Source of the DNA: an uncultured Collinsella sp.
Lineage (GTDB): Bacteria; Actinomycetota; Coriobacteriia; Coriobacteriales; Coriobacteriaceae
Length of the DNA stretch: 29,797 nucleotides
NCBI GenBank assembly: GCA_902493985.1
Contig: CABURR010000025.1
Location: forward strand, 1 to 29,797
Direction: 5' to 3'
In this document: piece after piece, positions 15,468 through 23,290 of the stretch
Layout: every line of letters begins with the position of its first letter
Numbering within the stretch: position 1 is the first letter of the stretch
Position numbers and translations under genes: made by a program
Notes under the pieces: model-generated
The model's database searches: none
What the model was told of the DNA's origin: nothing
The model's input: only the letters and a program-made list of their open reading frames with translations

Positions 15468-16043
15468 TTAGGCCGCGGCGCAGACGCTACCGAGTAACTC
15501 ACGCAGAGGAGACCCGATGCCCTCCAGCAGTTCGGGCGCGATAATGGCAAAAACGGGAACCTCGCCGGTGCCCACGACAGCAGGCACCTTGCCCTCCGAG
15601 ACAATGCATCCATAAGGCACAAAGCCGTCTTCGCCGGCATCGAGCGCCGCCATGCGACGCGCGAGCTCGCGCGCAAAGCCGGCAGTATCGGCATCGCCAA
15701 TCGCCAGGACAAAGTCCACGCCTTCGTCGGTCGCCAGGGCTACGGCCTCATCGACCAAATCGTCTCCCCCATCGCCCCCGACCAAGCCGCAGCGAAAAAG
15801 CACGCGTTCGAGCAGAGCTCGATCAAGCGAGCCGAGCGCCGCCGAGACGAGCTCATCGTGCGTATGTTTGTCACCGCCCAACACGACCAGCGCCTTGGTG
15901 CCACCGTAGTGAGCGACCAATCGTCCGCACCAGCGAGCCACGTCTCCATCCGCAACAAGGCGCGTCGGCATACCAAACCCATAATTGACCATCTTTTCCA
16001 CAACCCTTCCGTGCGTATAGGCGGTATTAATCGTTAGGCTCAT
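15468..16043 (-). CDS. Isolated, altered N-terminal domain of an iron-containing alcohol dehydrogenase
   Basis: The 191 residues resemble only the nucleotide-binding half of group III (Fe-type, butanol dehydrogenase-like) alcohol dehydrogenases, which are usually about 385 residues. YGFGMPTRLVADGDVARWCG and KALVVLGGDKH correspond to the family's N-terminal strand and the VYGGGS region; DEAVALATDEGVDFVLAIGDADT (98-120) aligns with the segment that normally ends in a GGGS dinucleotide loop, here GDADT. The His-rich metal-binding C-terminal domain is absent, and no remnant of it follows in the 3' gap. The frame is intact, so it may be a repurposed domain or a decaying gene. The start is uncertain: ATG 16041-16043 has a weak ribosome site; ATG 15990-15992 is an alternative. 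Confidence 0.55.
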   Translation of the reverse strand: MSLTINTAYTHGRVVEKMVNYGFGMPTRLVADGDVARWCGRLVAHYGGTKALVVLGGDKHTHDELVSAALGSLDRALLERVLFRCGLVGGDGGDDLVDEAVALATDEGVDFVLAIGDADTAGFARELARRMAALDAGEDGFVPYGCIVSEGKVPAVVGTGEVPVFAIIAPELLEGIGSPLRELLGSVCAAA

Positions 16044-16119
16044 GCTACGAAGCGAGGTTTTCCGAGCTGTTTCGCACTCTTTAGAGCTGCGTTAAAACCC
16101 GATCCAACCGCACGACCAT

Positions 16120-16150
16120 ACCTACCAAAACAAACCAGTCCCTTTTTGAC
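16120..16150 (-). repeat. Intergenic palindromic repeat, right copy
   Basis: Inverted copy of the 31-nt unit at 15391-15421. It is enclosed in a wider dyad, CGTTAAAACC near 16090 against GGTTTTGACG ending near 16161. The two copies bracket the dehydrogenase-like gene. Confidence 0.6.
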
Positions 16151-16181
16151 AGGTTTTGACGATGTCCGGACGAGCGGGTAT

Positions 16182-16214
16182 TATCGAACAGGTATTCGAT
16201 AAGAACATGTGTTT
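16182..16214 (+). promoter_or_regulatory. Two SOS (LexA) boxes in front of the Y-family polymerase gene
   Basis: TATCGAA-N6-TTCGATA (16182-16201) is a perfect palindrome containing GAAC-N4-ATTC, one base off the Gram-positive/actinobacterial LexA core GAAC-N4-GTTC. A second copy, GAAC-ATGT-GTTT (16203-16214), follows at once, also one base off. The ribosome site lies just after. DNA-damage control of the polymerase/YolD pair is the clear reading. Confidence 0.75.
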
Positions 16215-16229
16215 GATGAAGGGACACGG

Positions 16230-17735
16230 ATGGCGCACGAGCAGCACACCTATATCTGCATCGACCTCAAGACGTTTTATGCCAGCGTCGAGTGCGTCGA
16301 CCGTGGGCTCGATCCGCTCACCACCAACCTGGTCGTTGCCGACGAATCGCGCGGGCGCACGACCATCTGCCTCGCCATCACGCAGGCCATGAAGGACTTA
16401 GGGATTCACAATCGCTGCCGCCTATTCGAGATTCCCGATGGCATCGACTACATCACGGCCGTACCGCGCATGCAGCACTATATGGAGGTGTCGGCGCAAA
16501 TCTACGGCATCTATCTGGAATACGTAAGTCCGCAAGACATTCACGTCTATTCAATCGATGAATGCTTTATCGACGTGACGCCCTATCTGGACCTCTATCA
16601 CACAGATGCGGAAGGGTTCGCCTGCACGCTGCGCGACGAGGTCCTCGCGCGCACCGGCATCACGGCGACGGTCGGCATCGGCCCCAACCTATTCCAGGCC
16701 AAGGTAGCGCTCGACATTACCGCCAAGCACGTACCCAGCCGCATCGGCATACTCGACGACGAGACCTTTCGCAAGGAGATCTGGCCCCATCGTCCCATCA
16801 CCGATATCTGGGGCATCGGTCCCGGCGTGGCAGCCCGCCTCGAGAAATACGGCGTCTACGATCTGATGGGCGTCGCGGCGCTCGGCGAAAACCTGCTTTA
16901 CGACGAGCTCGGCGTCAATGCCGAATATCTCATCGACCATGCCTTCGGGCGCGAGCCGACAACCATCGCCGATATCCAAGCCTATCGCCCGCAAGCAACT
17001 TCGACCACCACAGGACAGGTGCTCTCGAAGGGTTATGCCTACGAACAGGCCTATACCGTCTTGCGCGAGATGGTCGACAACGCCGTTTTAGACTTGGTCG
17101 ATAAGCACGTGGTCTGCGACAGCATCTCGCTCTTTGTGGGCTACGCGAGCGAACGCGCCGACATACGCCGCCTCGACGCCAGCGGTACAGCGCAGTATGT
17201 GGACGGATGCGGGCACCTGCGCTCGAGCACATCGAGTATCGAACCCACCGCAACCGCCGGCCCCGAGCTCGCGCCCCGTGCGCCCAAGCCCGTCCAGCGC
17301 GATGACGAACGGCGTCGCCTGGTGCGCGAAGCGCAGGCAATCGATGGCATCTTTGTGGGAGAGCATGGCGGCAAACCGCGCGGTGGCTATGCCGCACTCT
17401 TTGCGCACTCTAACGCCTCGCGAAAGCTGCCCGAGCGTACCAATTCGTTTAAGAAGATCATGGGCTATTTCGATGAGCTCTGGGCGCAGACTGTCGATCC
17501 CAAACGACCGGTCAAGCGCATCAACCTGGGATTTGGCAACCTCATGCCCGAGGAATTTGCCACCATCGATCTATTCAGCGATATCGAGGCCGATGAGCGC
17601 GAGCGCGACCTGGCGCGCACCGTCCTGGCCGTGAAAGGCAAGTACGGCAAGAACGCGCTCGTCAAGGGATTAAGCTTTACCGCCGGCGCCACCGCGCGCG
17701 AACGCAACGAACAAGTTGGAGGACACCGTGCCTAA
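16230..17735 (+). CDS. Y-family translesion DNA polymerase, UmuC/UvrX type
   Basis: A 501-residue error-prone DNA polymerase for bypass of damaged template. The palm carries Asp12 in YICIDLKTFYASVEC and Asp110-Glu111 in VYSIDECFIDV, the catalytic metal ligands. ATVGIGPNLFQAKVALDITAK follows, then the helix-hairpin-helix thumb ITDIWGIGPGVAARLEKYGV. The C-terminal little-finger region is interrupted by an Ala/Pro-rich stretch around residues 345-375. The family pattern resembles Bacillus UvrX/YqjW, which are likewise paired with a YolD-like protein. I choose ATG 16230-16232 behind GAAGGG; an upstream GTG at 16209 overlaps the second LexA box. It overlaps the next gene by 8 nt, indicating coupled expression under SOS control. 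Confidence 0.92.
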   Translation: MAHEQHTYICIDLKTFYASVECVDRGLDPLTTNLVVADESRGRTTICLAITQAMKDLGIHNRCRLFEIPDGIDYITAVPRMQHYMEVSAQIYGIYLEYVSPQDIHVYSIDECFIDVTPYLDLYHTDAEGFACTLRDEVLARTGITATVGIGPNLFQAKVALDITAKHVPSRIGILDDETFRKEIWPHRPITDIWGIGPGVAARLEKYGVYDLMGVAALGENLLYDELGVNAEYLIDHAFGREPTTIADIQAYRPQATSTTTGQVLSKGYAYEQAYTVLREMVDNAVLDLVDKHVVCDSISLFVGYASERADIRRLDASGTAQYVDGCGHLRSSTSSIEPTATAGPELAPRAPKPVQRDDERRRLVREAQAIDGIFVGEHGGKPRGGYAALFAHSNASRKLPERTNSFKKIMGYFDELWAQTVDPKRPVKRINLGFGNLMPEEFATIDLFSDIEADERERDLARTVLAVKGKYGKNALVKGLSFTAGATARERNEQVGGHRA

Positions 17736-18153
17736 ACCCAAACAACAGCCCGTGCGCCCGCCGACCGCCTTCGAGCGCTTGGCGGACCCCGAGGGCAGAC
17801 GCCGCGCCGCCGACCCCAACCTCACTGCCAACGGTGCCGTGCGCGCCAACCGCGCCGCACAGTTTATGCCCTTTGCCGCCCTCACGGGATACTACGAACT
17901 CGTGCGCAAGCAGGAAATCACCATCGAGCCAAAACGTGAGCTCACGGAAGAAAAAGCCCTCGTGCTTTCTAAAAAACTCGAGGGTCTCAAACGTGGCGAC
18001 TTGGTTCGTGTCACCTATTACGATACATACGGCTATCGCAGCCGCACCGGCATCCTCGACGAGGCGCTCCCCGCCTTCAAGCTCCTCAAGCTCCGAGACA
18101 TCGCCATCGACTTCGACGGCATCCAAGACATCGAACTGCGCGGACGAGCTTAG
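17728..18153 (+). CDS. YolD-like family protein
   Basis: A 141-residue YolD-like protein. The hallmark is RAAQFMPFAALTGYYELVRKQE, followed by a beta-rich half (GDLVRVTYYDTYGYRSRTG) and DIAIDFDGIQDIELRGRA at the end. These proteins are encoded beside UvrX-type Y-family polymerases and are thought to act as their partner or regulator, roughly in the place of UmuD. The GTG start (17728-17730) has GGAGG 5 nt upstream and lies inside the end of the polymerase gene. A TTG at 17716 would include the ribosome site and is rejected. The biochemical role of the family is not settled. Confidence 0.88.
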   Translation: MPKPKQQPVRPPTAFERLADPEGRRRAADPNLTANGAVRANRAAQFMPFAALTGYYELVRKQEITIEPKRELTEEKALVLSKKLEGLKRGDLVRVTYYDTYGYRSRTGILDEALPAFKLLKLRDIAIDFDGIQDIELRGRA

Positions 18154-18179
18154 CCAAGGAAGCGCATCCAGAGCGACGC

Positions 18180-18563
18180 TTACAGCGTCATGACGTAGTA
18201 GCCCGCGTCTTTCACGGCCGTCTCGAGGACATCACGATCAACCGGCTGCTTAGAGCGCACGCGTGCCGTGTGGTCCGCATACGTCACCGTTGCCCACACG
18301 CCATCCAGTGCATTGAGGGCATTGGCTACGTTCTGAGCGCAGCCGTCACAGCTCATGCCGCCGATGAGCAGCTCATCGCTATAGGGATAGTGTGACGCAT
18401 CGGTATCCACCACAACAACCTTTTTGGCCTTCTTGCCGCTCGCACCATCGCTGCAACAACTCTTCCCATGTGTCGAAGCGGCAATGCGACGCAGTCCAAA
18501 AAACATGCCGACGGCAATGACGGCCAGCACGATGAGATTCGCAGGGCTGAGCAAGTCACTCAT
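18180..18563 (-). CDS. Small membrane-anchored heavy-metal-associated (HMA) domain protein
   Basis: A 127-residue protein with one N-terminal membrane helix (about residues 9-25, IVLAVIAVGMFFGL), a basic linker with a Cys pair (SCCSDG, 36-37), and a C-terminal HMA domain with the copper-binding motif GMSCDGCAQ (Cys72 and Cys75). The N-terminus/linker layout is common for such proteins in anaerobes. It likely binds Cu(I) at the membrane as a chaperone or buffer; no copper ATPase is adjacent. ATG 18561-18563 follows GAAAGGGG. A CsoR-type operator lies upstream, supporting copper control. Confidence 0.85.
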   Translation of the reverse strand: MSDLLSPANLIVLAVIAVGMFFGLRRIAASTHGKSCCSDGASGKKAKKVVVVDTDASHYPYSDELLIGGMSCDGCAQNVANALNALDGVWATVTYADHTARVRSKQPVDRDVLETAVKDAGYYVMTL

Positions 18564-18592
18564 GCGTTCCCCTTTCAAGTAGCCCTATCTAG

Positions 18593-18613
18593 ATACCCCC
18601 ATGGGGTGTCCCC
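18593..18613 (-). promoter_or_regulatory. CsoR-like copper operator
   Basis: ATACCCCCATGGGGTGT (18593-18609), overlapping GGGGTGTCCCC (18603-18613), has the G/C-tract dyad of CsoR/copper operators, 30 nt before the HMA gene. A minus-strand TTGACC near 18635-18640 and TTAAGA near 18615-18621 could be its -35/-10 pair, placing the operator over the transcription start. Confidence 0.6.
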
Positions 18614-18671
18614 ATCTTAACCCAAAATCATGTCTGTTCGGTCAATTAGTTTCCCTCTTCAAACTTTTTTG

Positions 18672-18714
18672 TTGACCATGGCTTACTTTCGTGTATAAGT
18701 TTTCCTAGGCTAAC
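18672..18714 (+). promoter_or_regulatory. Promoter of the DUF3793-flavodoxin pair with overlapping dyad
   Basis: TTGACC (18672-18677), 16 nt, TATAAG (18694-18699) is a good sigma-A-type promoter. The dyad GTTTTCCTAGGCTAAC (18699-18714; GTT..CCTAGG..AAC symmetric) covers the -10 edge and start. The TAGGCTAA half resembles DtxR/IdeR iron-repressor sites, which would suit flavodoxin induction under iron limitation. The iron link is inference. Confidence 0.5.
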
Positions 18715-18737
18715 AGTTTAGATCCGTAAGGAGCACC

Positions 18738-19442
18738 GTGACTCGAACCATAGACATCCCAACGTTTCAGGCAGCAGTCGTGCGCAACTGCTCCCCCACG
18801 CTCGCGGGAATCAAGCCGGCATCGCTCTTTACCTATCCCGGCGTTTACGCCAACCAAAACGGAAAACCCAGCGCCACCCATATCGAAGAGCGACGCTCTC
18901 GCCTGCTCGCCGTCATAGCCCAATGCAACCGCGAGCTCCAGCCACTCGGGATCCATATGAGCGTTTTGGTCTGGCGCCCCTGCGGAGCGCTCATCTATGT
19001 GTACCGCCCTGCAGACCTCATGCGATACCTCTCCGACCCCCGCGCCACGACGGCGCTTGCCGCCGAAGGTTACGATGTCCACAACCTGCCCGCGTCCCTG
19101 GTGCATCTCGCCGCGCGCATCACGCTGGCAAGCAGCAATGCCGCAGAGAGCGCCTATAACGGCAGCGTCTGCGCGCTCGCGCGAAATAGGCACTGCGATA
19201 CGGGGTGCATGTGCGAGTTCCCCCACGAAATTGGCTATTTTTTGGGCTATCCCTACGAAGATGTCCATCAGTTTATCGTCCAGCACGGCGAAAACTATAA
19301 GGTCTTTGGCGCATGGAAGGTATACACAAACGTTGAGCAGGCGCTCACGACCTTCGATTCCTATCGCGCATGCACACAATACCTTACCTACATCTATCAA
19401 CAGGGCCGCACTCTGGGACAACTTGTCCAGGCAACCCGATAG
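18738..19442 (+). CDS. DUF3793 family protein
   Basis: A 234-residue protein of the DUF3793 family, unknown in biochemistry but commonly encoded next to flavodoxin in anaerobes. The N-terminal half includes SVLVWRPCGALIYVYRPADL. The C-terminal half has the family's CDTGCMCEFPHEIGYFLGYP segment, with a Cys cluster (CxxxCxC) that could bind metal, followed by YEDVHQFIVQHGENYKVFGAWKVY. No signal peptide or membrane segment is seen. The GTG start (18738-18740) follows AAGGAG with 4 nt spacing. It precedes the flavodoxin gene by 46 nt and shares its promoter, which suggests a role in iron or redox homeostasis. Confidence 0.82.
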   Translation: MTRTIDIPTFQAAVVRNCSPTLAGIKPASLFTYPGVYANQNGKPSATHIEERRSRLLAVIAQCNRELQPLGIHMSVLVWRPCGALIYVYRPADLMRYLSDPRATTALAAEGYDVHNLPASLVHLAARITLASSNAAESAYNGSVCALARNRHCDTGCMCEFPHEIGYFLGYPYEDVHQFIVQHGENYKVFGAWKVYTNVEQALTTFDSYRACTQYLTYIYQQGRTLGQLVQATR

Positions 19443-19488
19443 AGCATACAAAACGCGGCCGCACGCCGCACAACCGAAAGGAAGACAT

Positions 19489-19908
19489 ATGAGCAAGATC
19501 GCAGTCGTCTACTGGAGCGGTACAGGCAACACCGAGGCCATGGCAAACTTCGTTGCCGAGGGCGCAACCGGTGCCGGCGCCGAGGCAGAGGTCATCTCCT
19601 GCGCCGACTTCTCTGCCGACAAGGCCGCCGAATATGATGCCTTCGCCTTCGGCTGCCCCGCCATGGGTTCCGAGGAGCTTGAATACGATGAGTTCCAGCC
19701 CATGTGGGATGAGGTCAAGGAGACCCTCGGCGACAAGAAGGTCGTCCTCTTTGGCTCTTATTCGTGGGCCGAGGGCGAATGGATGGACAACTGGAAGGCA
19801 GACGCCGACGAGGCGGGCGTCAACGTCGTCGATTCCGTCATCTGCTACGACGCGCCCGACGATGAGGACGAGGCGGCCTGCAAGGCCCTGGGAGCAGAGC
19901 TGGCCTAA
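19489..19908 (+). CDS. Flavodoxin
   Basis: A 139-residue short-chain flavodoxin, an FMN electron carrier that can replace ferredoxin. The phosphate-binding loop is VVYWSGTGNTEAMA at the N-terminus (T/S-x-T-G-x-T pattern as SGTGNT). The first isoalloxazine loop is near AFGCPAMGSEEL, with Met in place of an aromatic residue, and the second is LFGSYSWAEGEWMDNW. The C-terminus is acidic, as is usual. The ATG (19489-19491) follows GAAAGGAAG. A bidirectional terminator lies downstream. Pairing with the DUF3793 gene and a possible iron-responsive dyad suggest use under iron limitation. Confidence 0.93.
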   Translation: MSKIAVVYWSGTGNTEAMANFVAEGATGAGAEAEVISCADFSADKAAEYDAFAFGCPAMGSEELEYDEFQPMWDEVKETLGDKKVVLFGSYSWAEGEWMDNWKADADEAGVNVVDSVICYDAPDDEDEAACKALGAELA

Positions 19909-19981
19909 CGAAGCCGTCAGAAAGTCGCAAAGCAACTGACAGCCGAGCACCGCACAACAACAGTCGTTCACGCCCAAACAA

Positions 19982-20014
19982 AAACGGGGGCCGGATACTA
20001 TCCGGTCCCCGTTT
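19982..20014. terminator. Bidirectional intrinsic terminator between flavodoxin and ABC transporter genes
   Basis: AAACGGGGGCCGGATA (19982-19997) pairs with TATCCGGTCCCCGTTT (19999-20014) except for one G-U position. T-rich tails occur on both sides: GTTTGTTATAT on plus and CGTTTTTGTTTG on minus. It serves the converging flavodoxin gene and the ABC operon. Confidence 0.88.
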
Positions 20015-20040
20015 GTTATATCGACAACTTCGACGCGCCG

Positions 20041-20790
<750 letters not shown>

Positions 20791-20802
20791 GACAGGACCT
20801 CC

Positions 20803-22164
20803 TTACAGACCGGCGATATGATCGGCGGGCGTCGCGACAACCTGTCCGGCGCTCTTGGTGGGACGCTTCTTTTTGGTTTCGGCCGTCCCCAGAAGTCTCG
20901 CCTCAAGACCGCTCACCAAGCGCGCAAGCGGCAGGGTAATGACCAGATAGAACAGAGCGGCAACCACATACGGCGTGATGGAGCCCGTCGTGGCCACGAT
21001 GGTGCGGGCGTTCATGACGATCTCGACGACACCCACGGCGGCAAGCAGCGACGTGTCCTTGTAGAGCAGGATGAACTCGCTGGTCAGCGTAGGCAGGACA
21101 TTGCGGAACGTCTGCGGAATCATGACATAGAGCAGCGTCTGGAAGGCATTCATGCCCAGCGAGCGAGCAGCCTCGTTTTGGCCCTTGGGGATCGACTGAA
21201 TACCGGCACGGAAGATCTCGCACAGGTACGCAGACGAGTTCATGGCCATGACGATAACACCCAGCACATAGTCGTCCACTTTGACACCGGCCAGCGGCAA
21301 GCCAAAGAACGCAATGTAGATCTGCAAGAACGCCGGCGTGCCGCGGATGATATTCACATAGATGCCGGCAAGGCAGCGAAGGATGCGCGACTTGGAAATG
21401 CGCATGAGCGACAGCGCAAAGCCAAAGGGAATGGCCAACGGAAATGCCACGAGCACGATCGAGAGCGACATAAGGAAGCCCTTGAAGACGATCGGCAGGC
21501 TCTGGACCAAAATGACCGGGTTCAGGAACAGGCGCAGGAACATATTGGAGTTCCACGCCTCGACCCACGGCTGCTCTTTAAGGTCAGCCAGGAAGTTATC
21601 GAAGGCCGTCACGCCCTTGATCTCCACCGACGGAATCTTGGAGATCTTCTTAGTCGACCCGTCGACGAGCGTATAGGTGCCGCTAAAGGCCTCATCGCCG
21701 CCCTCGACGGGGAAGGTCACGCCGTAAACCTCGACACGGAAAAAGCCACCGGCAGGCGCCGTCTCGCCAAAGTCAATCTTGAGCGTCTGGCCGTCAGCCT
21801 TGCACGTGGGCTTCATGGGCGTACGATCCATGAGGTCCTCGCCCGAGAGCATCGTCAATCGCGTGTCATCGGTACCAAACGTCGTGCCGTCGACAAACGT
21901 CAGCGAAAGACCGCTCAGCTCCTCGTCGGCATCGGCCTGAACTTCCCAGGTAATGCGCGTCTCGGTGCCGCCGACCACATCGCTGCCCGAACCGGTGTTG
22001 GGTCGGGCGGTAATCTTTGCGGTCTCAAGCGCCTGAGCGGTCGTGGGCGCATATGCCCCCGCGCACACCAGCGCGAGCGCCACGGCCATGACGCAGGCTA
22101 GCTTTTGGAGCAAGGCGGACAGTGGAAAACGCTGCTCCGCGGCCCCTTTGTTCAGTCGAGACAA
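20803..22164 (-). CDS. Amino-acid ABC transporter permease with added N-terminal extracytoplasmic domain
   Basis: A 453-residue protein with an unusual layout. Residues 1-46 look like a signal sequence (basic start, hydrophobic 22-38, then AYAPTTAQA). Residues 47 to about 185 form a polar, beta-rich, presumably extracellular domain (KITARPNTGSG to VEGGDEAFSGTYTLVDGS). Residues about 215-425 are a standard HisM/GlnP permease with IIRGTPAFLQ and the EAA loop EAARSLGMNAFQTLLYVMIP (331-350). Ordinary permeases of this class have about 220-250 residues. The start is TTG 22162-22164, because AGGAG stands 5 nt upstream; the frame further up lacks a ribosome site. It follows the binding-protein gene behind a terminator and precedes the ATPase gene. 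Confidence 0.85.
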   Translation of the reverse strand: MSRLNKGAAEQRFPLSALLQKLACVMAVALALVCAGAYAPTTAQALETAKITARPNTGSGSDVVGGTETRITWEVQADADEELSGLSLTFVDGTTFGTDDTRLTMLSGEDLMDRTPMKPTCKADGQTLKIDFGETAPAGGFFRVEVYGVTFPVEGGDEAFSGTYTLVDGSTKKISKIPSVEIKGVTAFDNFLADLKEQPWVEAWNSNMFLRLFLNPVILVQSLPIVFKGFLMSLSIVLVAFPLAIPFGFALSLMRISKSRILRCLAGIYVNIIRGTPAFLQIYIAFFGLPLAGVKVDDYVLGVIVMAMNSSAYLCEIFRAGIQSIPKGQNEAARSLGMNAFQTLLYVMIPQTFRNVLPTLTSEFILLYKDTSLLAAVGVVEIVMNARTIVATTGSITPYVVAALFYLVITLPLARLVSGLEARLLGTAETKKKRPTKSAGQVVATPADHIAGL

Positions 22165-22232
22165 GGTGGCTCCTATCGTAGAAGTTGCCGGCAAAACGAG
22201 ACGGAAACGCTCTCCGTCAAGAGAAGCGCAAA

Positions 22233-22260
22233 GGCCCTTTCCGCCAAAACGGAAAGGGCC
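22233..22260 (-). terminator. Terminator/attenuator between binding-protein and permease genes
   Basis: A perfect 11-bp stem (GGCCCTTTCCG against CGGAAAGGGCC) with a 6-nt loop lies 22 nt after the binding-protein stop codon, followed on the minus strand by TTTGCGCTTCTCTT. No convincing promoter lies between it and the permease start, so partial read-through probably sets an excess of binding protein over membrane subunits. Confidence 0.75.
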
Positions 22261-22282
22261 CGCGCGCAATCAAGTAGTTATT

Positions 22283-23143
22283 TTACTTGATATTGTACTT
22301 AGCCATGAGGGCGTCGACGGTACCGTCGTCGGTCAGGTCCTTGATAGCCTGGTTGATGTCGTCCTTGAGCTTGGTGTTGCCCTGGTTGATGGCGATGGCG
22401 TACTCCTCGCCGGTGCTGATCTGCTTGATGGTCTGGCAGGTGTTGAACTGCTCGGCGGTCAGCTGGCTGGCAACGGAGCGGTTGGTGACTACGGCGTCGC
22501 CCTTATCGGACTGCAGAGCGCTGAAGCACTCAGTGGCGTCCTTGTAGGGGACGATCTTGGCCTTCGGGAAGTTCTCCTGGGCAAAGGCCTCGGCGGTCGA
22601 GCCAGACTGGACGATGATGGTAGCGTCGGCGTTGTTGAGCTTCTCGCTGAAGTTATCGGCCGTGATGTCGGTGTTATCGACCTTGGTCACGATAGCCTGA
22701 TCGTCCATGTAGTAGGAATCAGAGAAAGTGACTTCCTTCTCACGCTCGGGCGTGTCGGTGATAGCCGCGATGGAAACGTCATACTTGGCGCCCGAAGCGA
22801 CGCCCGGAACCAGCGTGTCAAAGTCATTGTTGACATACTCGACATCCAGGCCCAGCTTGTCGCCGATAGCCTTGATGAGCTCAAGGTCAAAGCCCTGATA
22901 ATCGCCGTTGTCATCCTTGTACTCAAACGGAGCGTACTCGGCAGAGGTGCCGACGGTCAGTGTACCGTCCTTGACGAGCGCGTACTCCTTGGAGCCGTCG
23001 ACCTTCTCGACCTTAGCGTCGTCAGAGCTGCTGGAACCGGCATCAGAACCAGAGGTGGCGTTGGACGAGCCGCAGCCCGTCAGAGCAAGGGCGAGCGCCA
23101 TAGCACCCGTGGCGGCAAATGCGCCAAGCTTCTTCAGCTTCAT
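22283..23143 (-). CDS. Amino-acid ABC transporter substrate-binding lipoprotein
   Basis: A 286-residue family 3 solute-binding protein, anchored outside the membrane. The lipoprotein signal is MKLKKLGAFAATGAMALAL followed by the lipobox LTGC, then a Ser/Gly/Asp-rich linker. The SBP domain has LTVGTSAEYAPFEYKDDNG, GFDLELIKAIGDKLGL, KYDVSIAAITDTPEREKEVTFSDSY and DAVVTNRSVASQL, the polar amino-acid group pattern. ATG 23141-23143 is preceded by GGAAGGAG; the frame upstream is leader. First gene of the importer operon. Ligand not deducible; arginine, cystine or glutamine-type ligands are all possible. Confidence 0.93.
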   Translation of the reverse strand: MKLKKLGAFAATGAMALALALTGCGSSNATSGSDAGSSSSDDAKVEKVDGSKEYALVKDGTLTVGTSAEYAPFEYKDDNGDYQGFDLELIKAIGDKLGLDVEYVNNDFDTLVPGVASGAKYDVSIAAITDTPEREKEVTFSDSYYMDDQAIVTKVDNTDITADNFSEKLNNADATIIVQSGSTAEAFAQENFPKAKIVPYKDATECFSALQSDKGDAVVTNRSVASQLTAEQFNTCQTIKQISTGEEYAIAINQGNTKLKDDINQAIKDLTDDGTVDALMAKYNIK

Positions 23144-23161
23144 AATCAGTCTCCTTCCGGT

Positions 23162-23229
23162 GACCTCGTTTGATTCAGAGGTCTGCAAAAACTGTTGGCT
23201 ATTATGCACCCGGAATTACGAATCTGCAA
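23162..23229 (-). promoter_or_regulatory. Promoter and leader hairpin of the amino-acid importer operon
   Basis: On the minus strand TTGCAG (23224-23229), 17 nt, CATAAT (23201-23206) gives a likely sigma-A promoter. The leader holds a 6-bp hairpin, GACCTC-N10-GAGGTC (23162-23183), just before the ribosome site. A further dyad ATGAC-A-GTCAT (23281-23291) lies upstream at the end of the nfo gene. Confidence 0.55.
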
Positions 23230-23290
23230 TGAGAAAACTGATTGAAACAAACCCATAACGTGAATGGAATACTCTACTTTATGACAGTCA

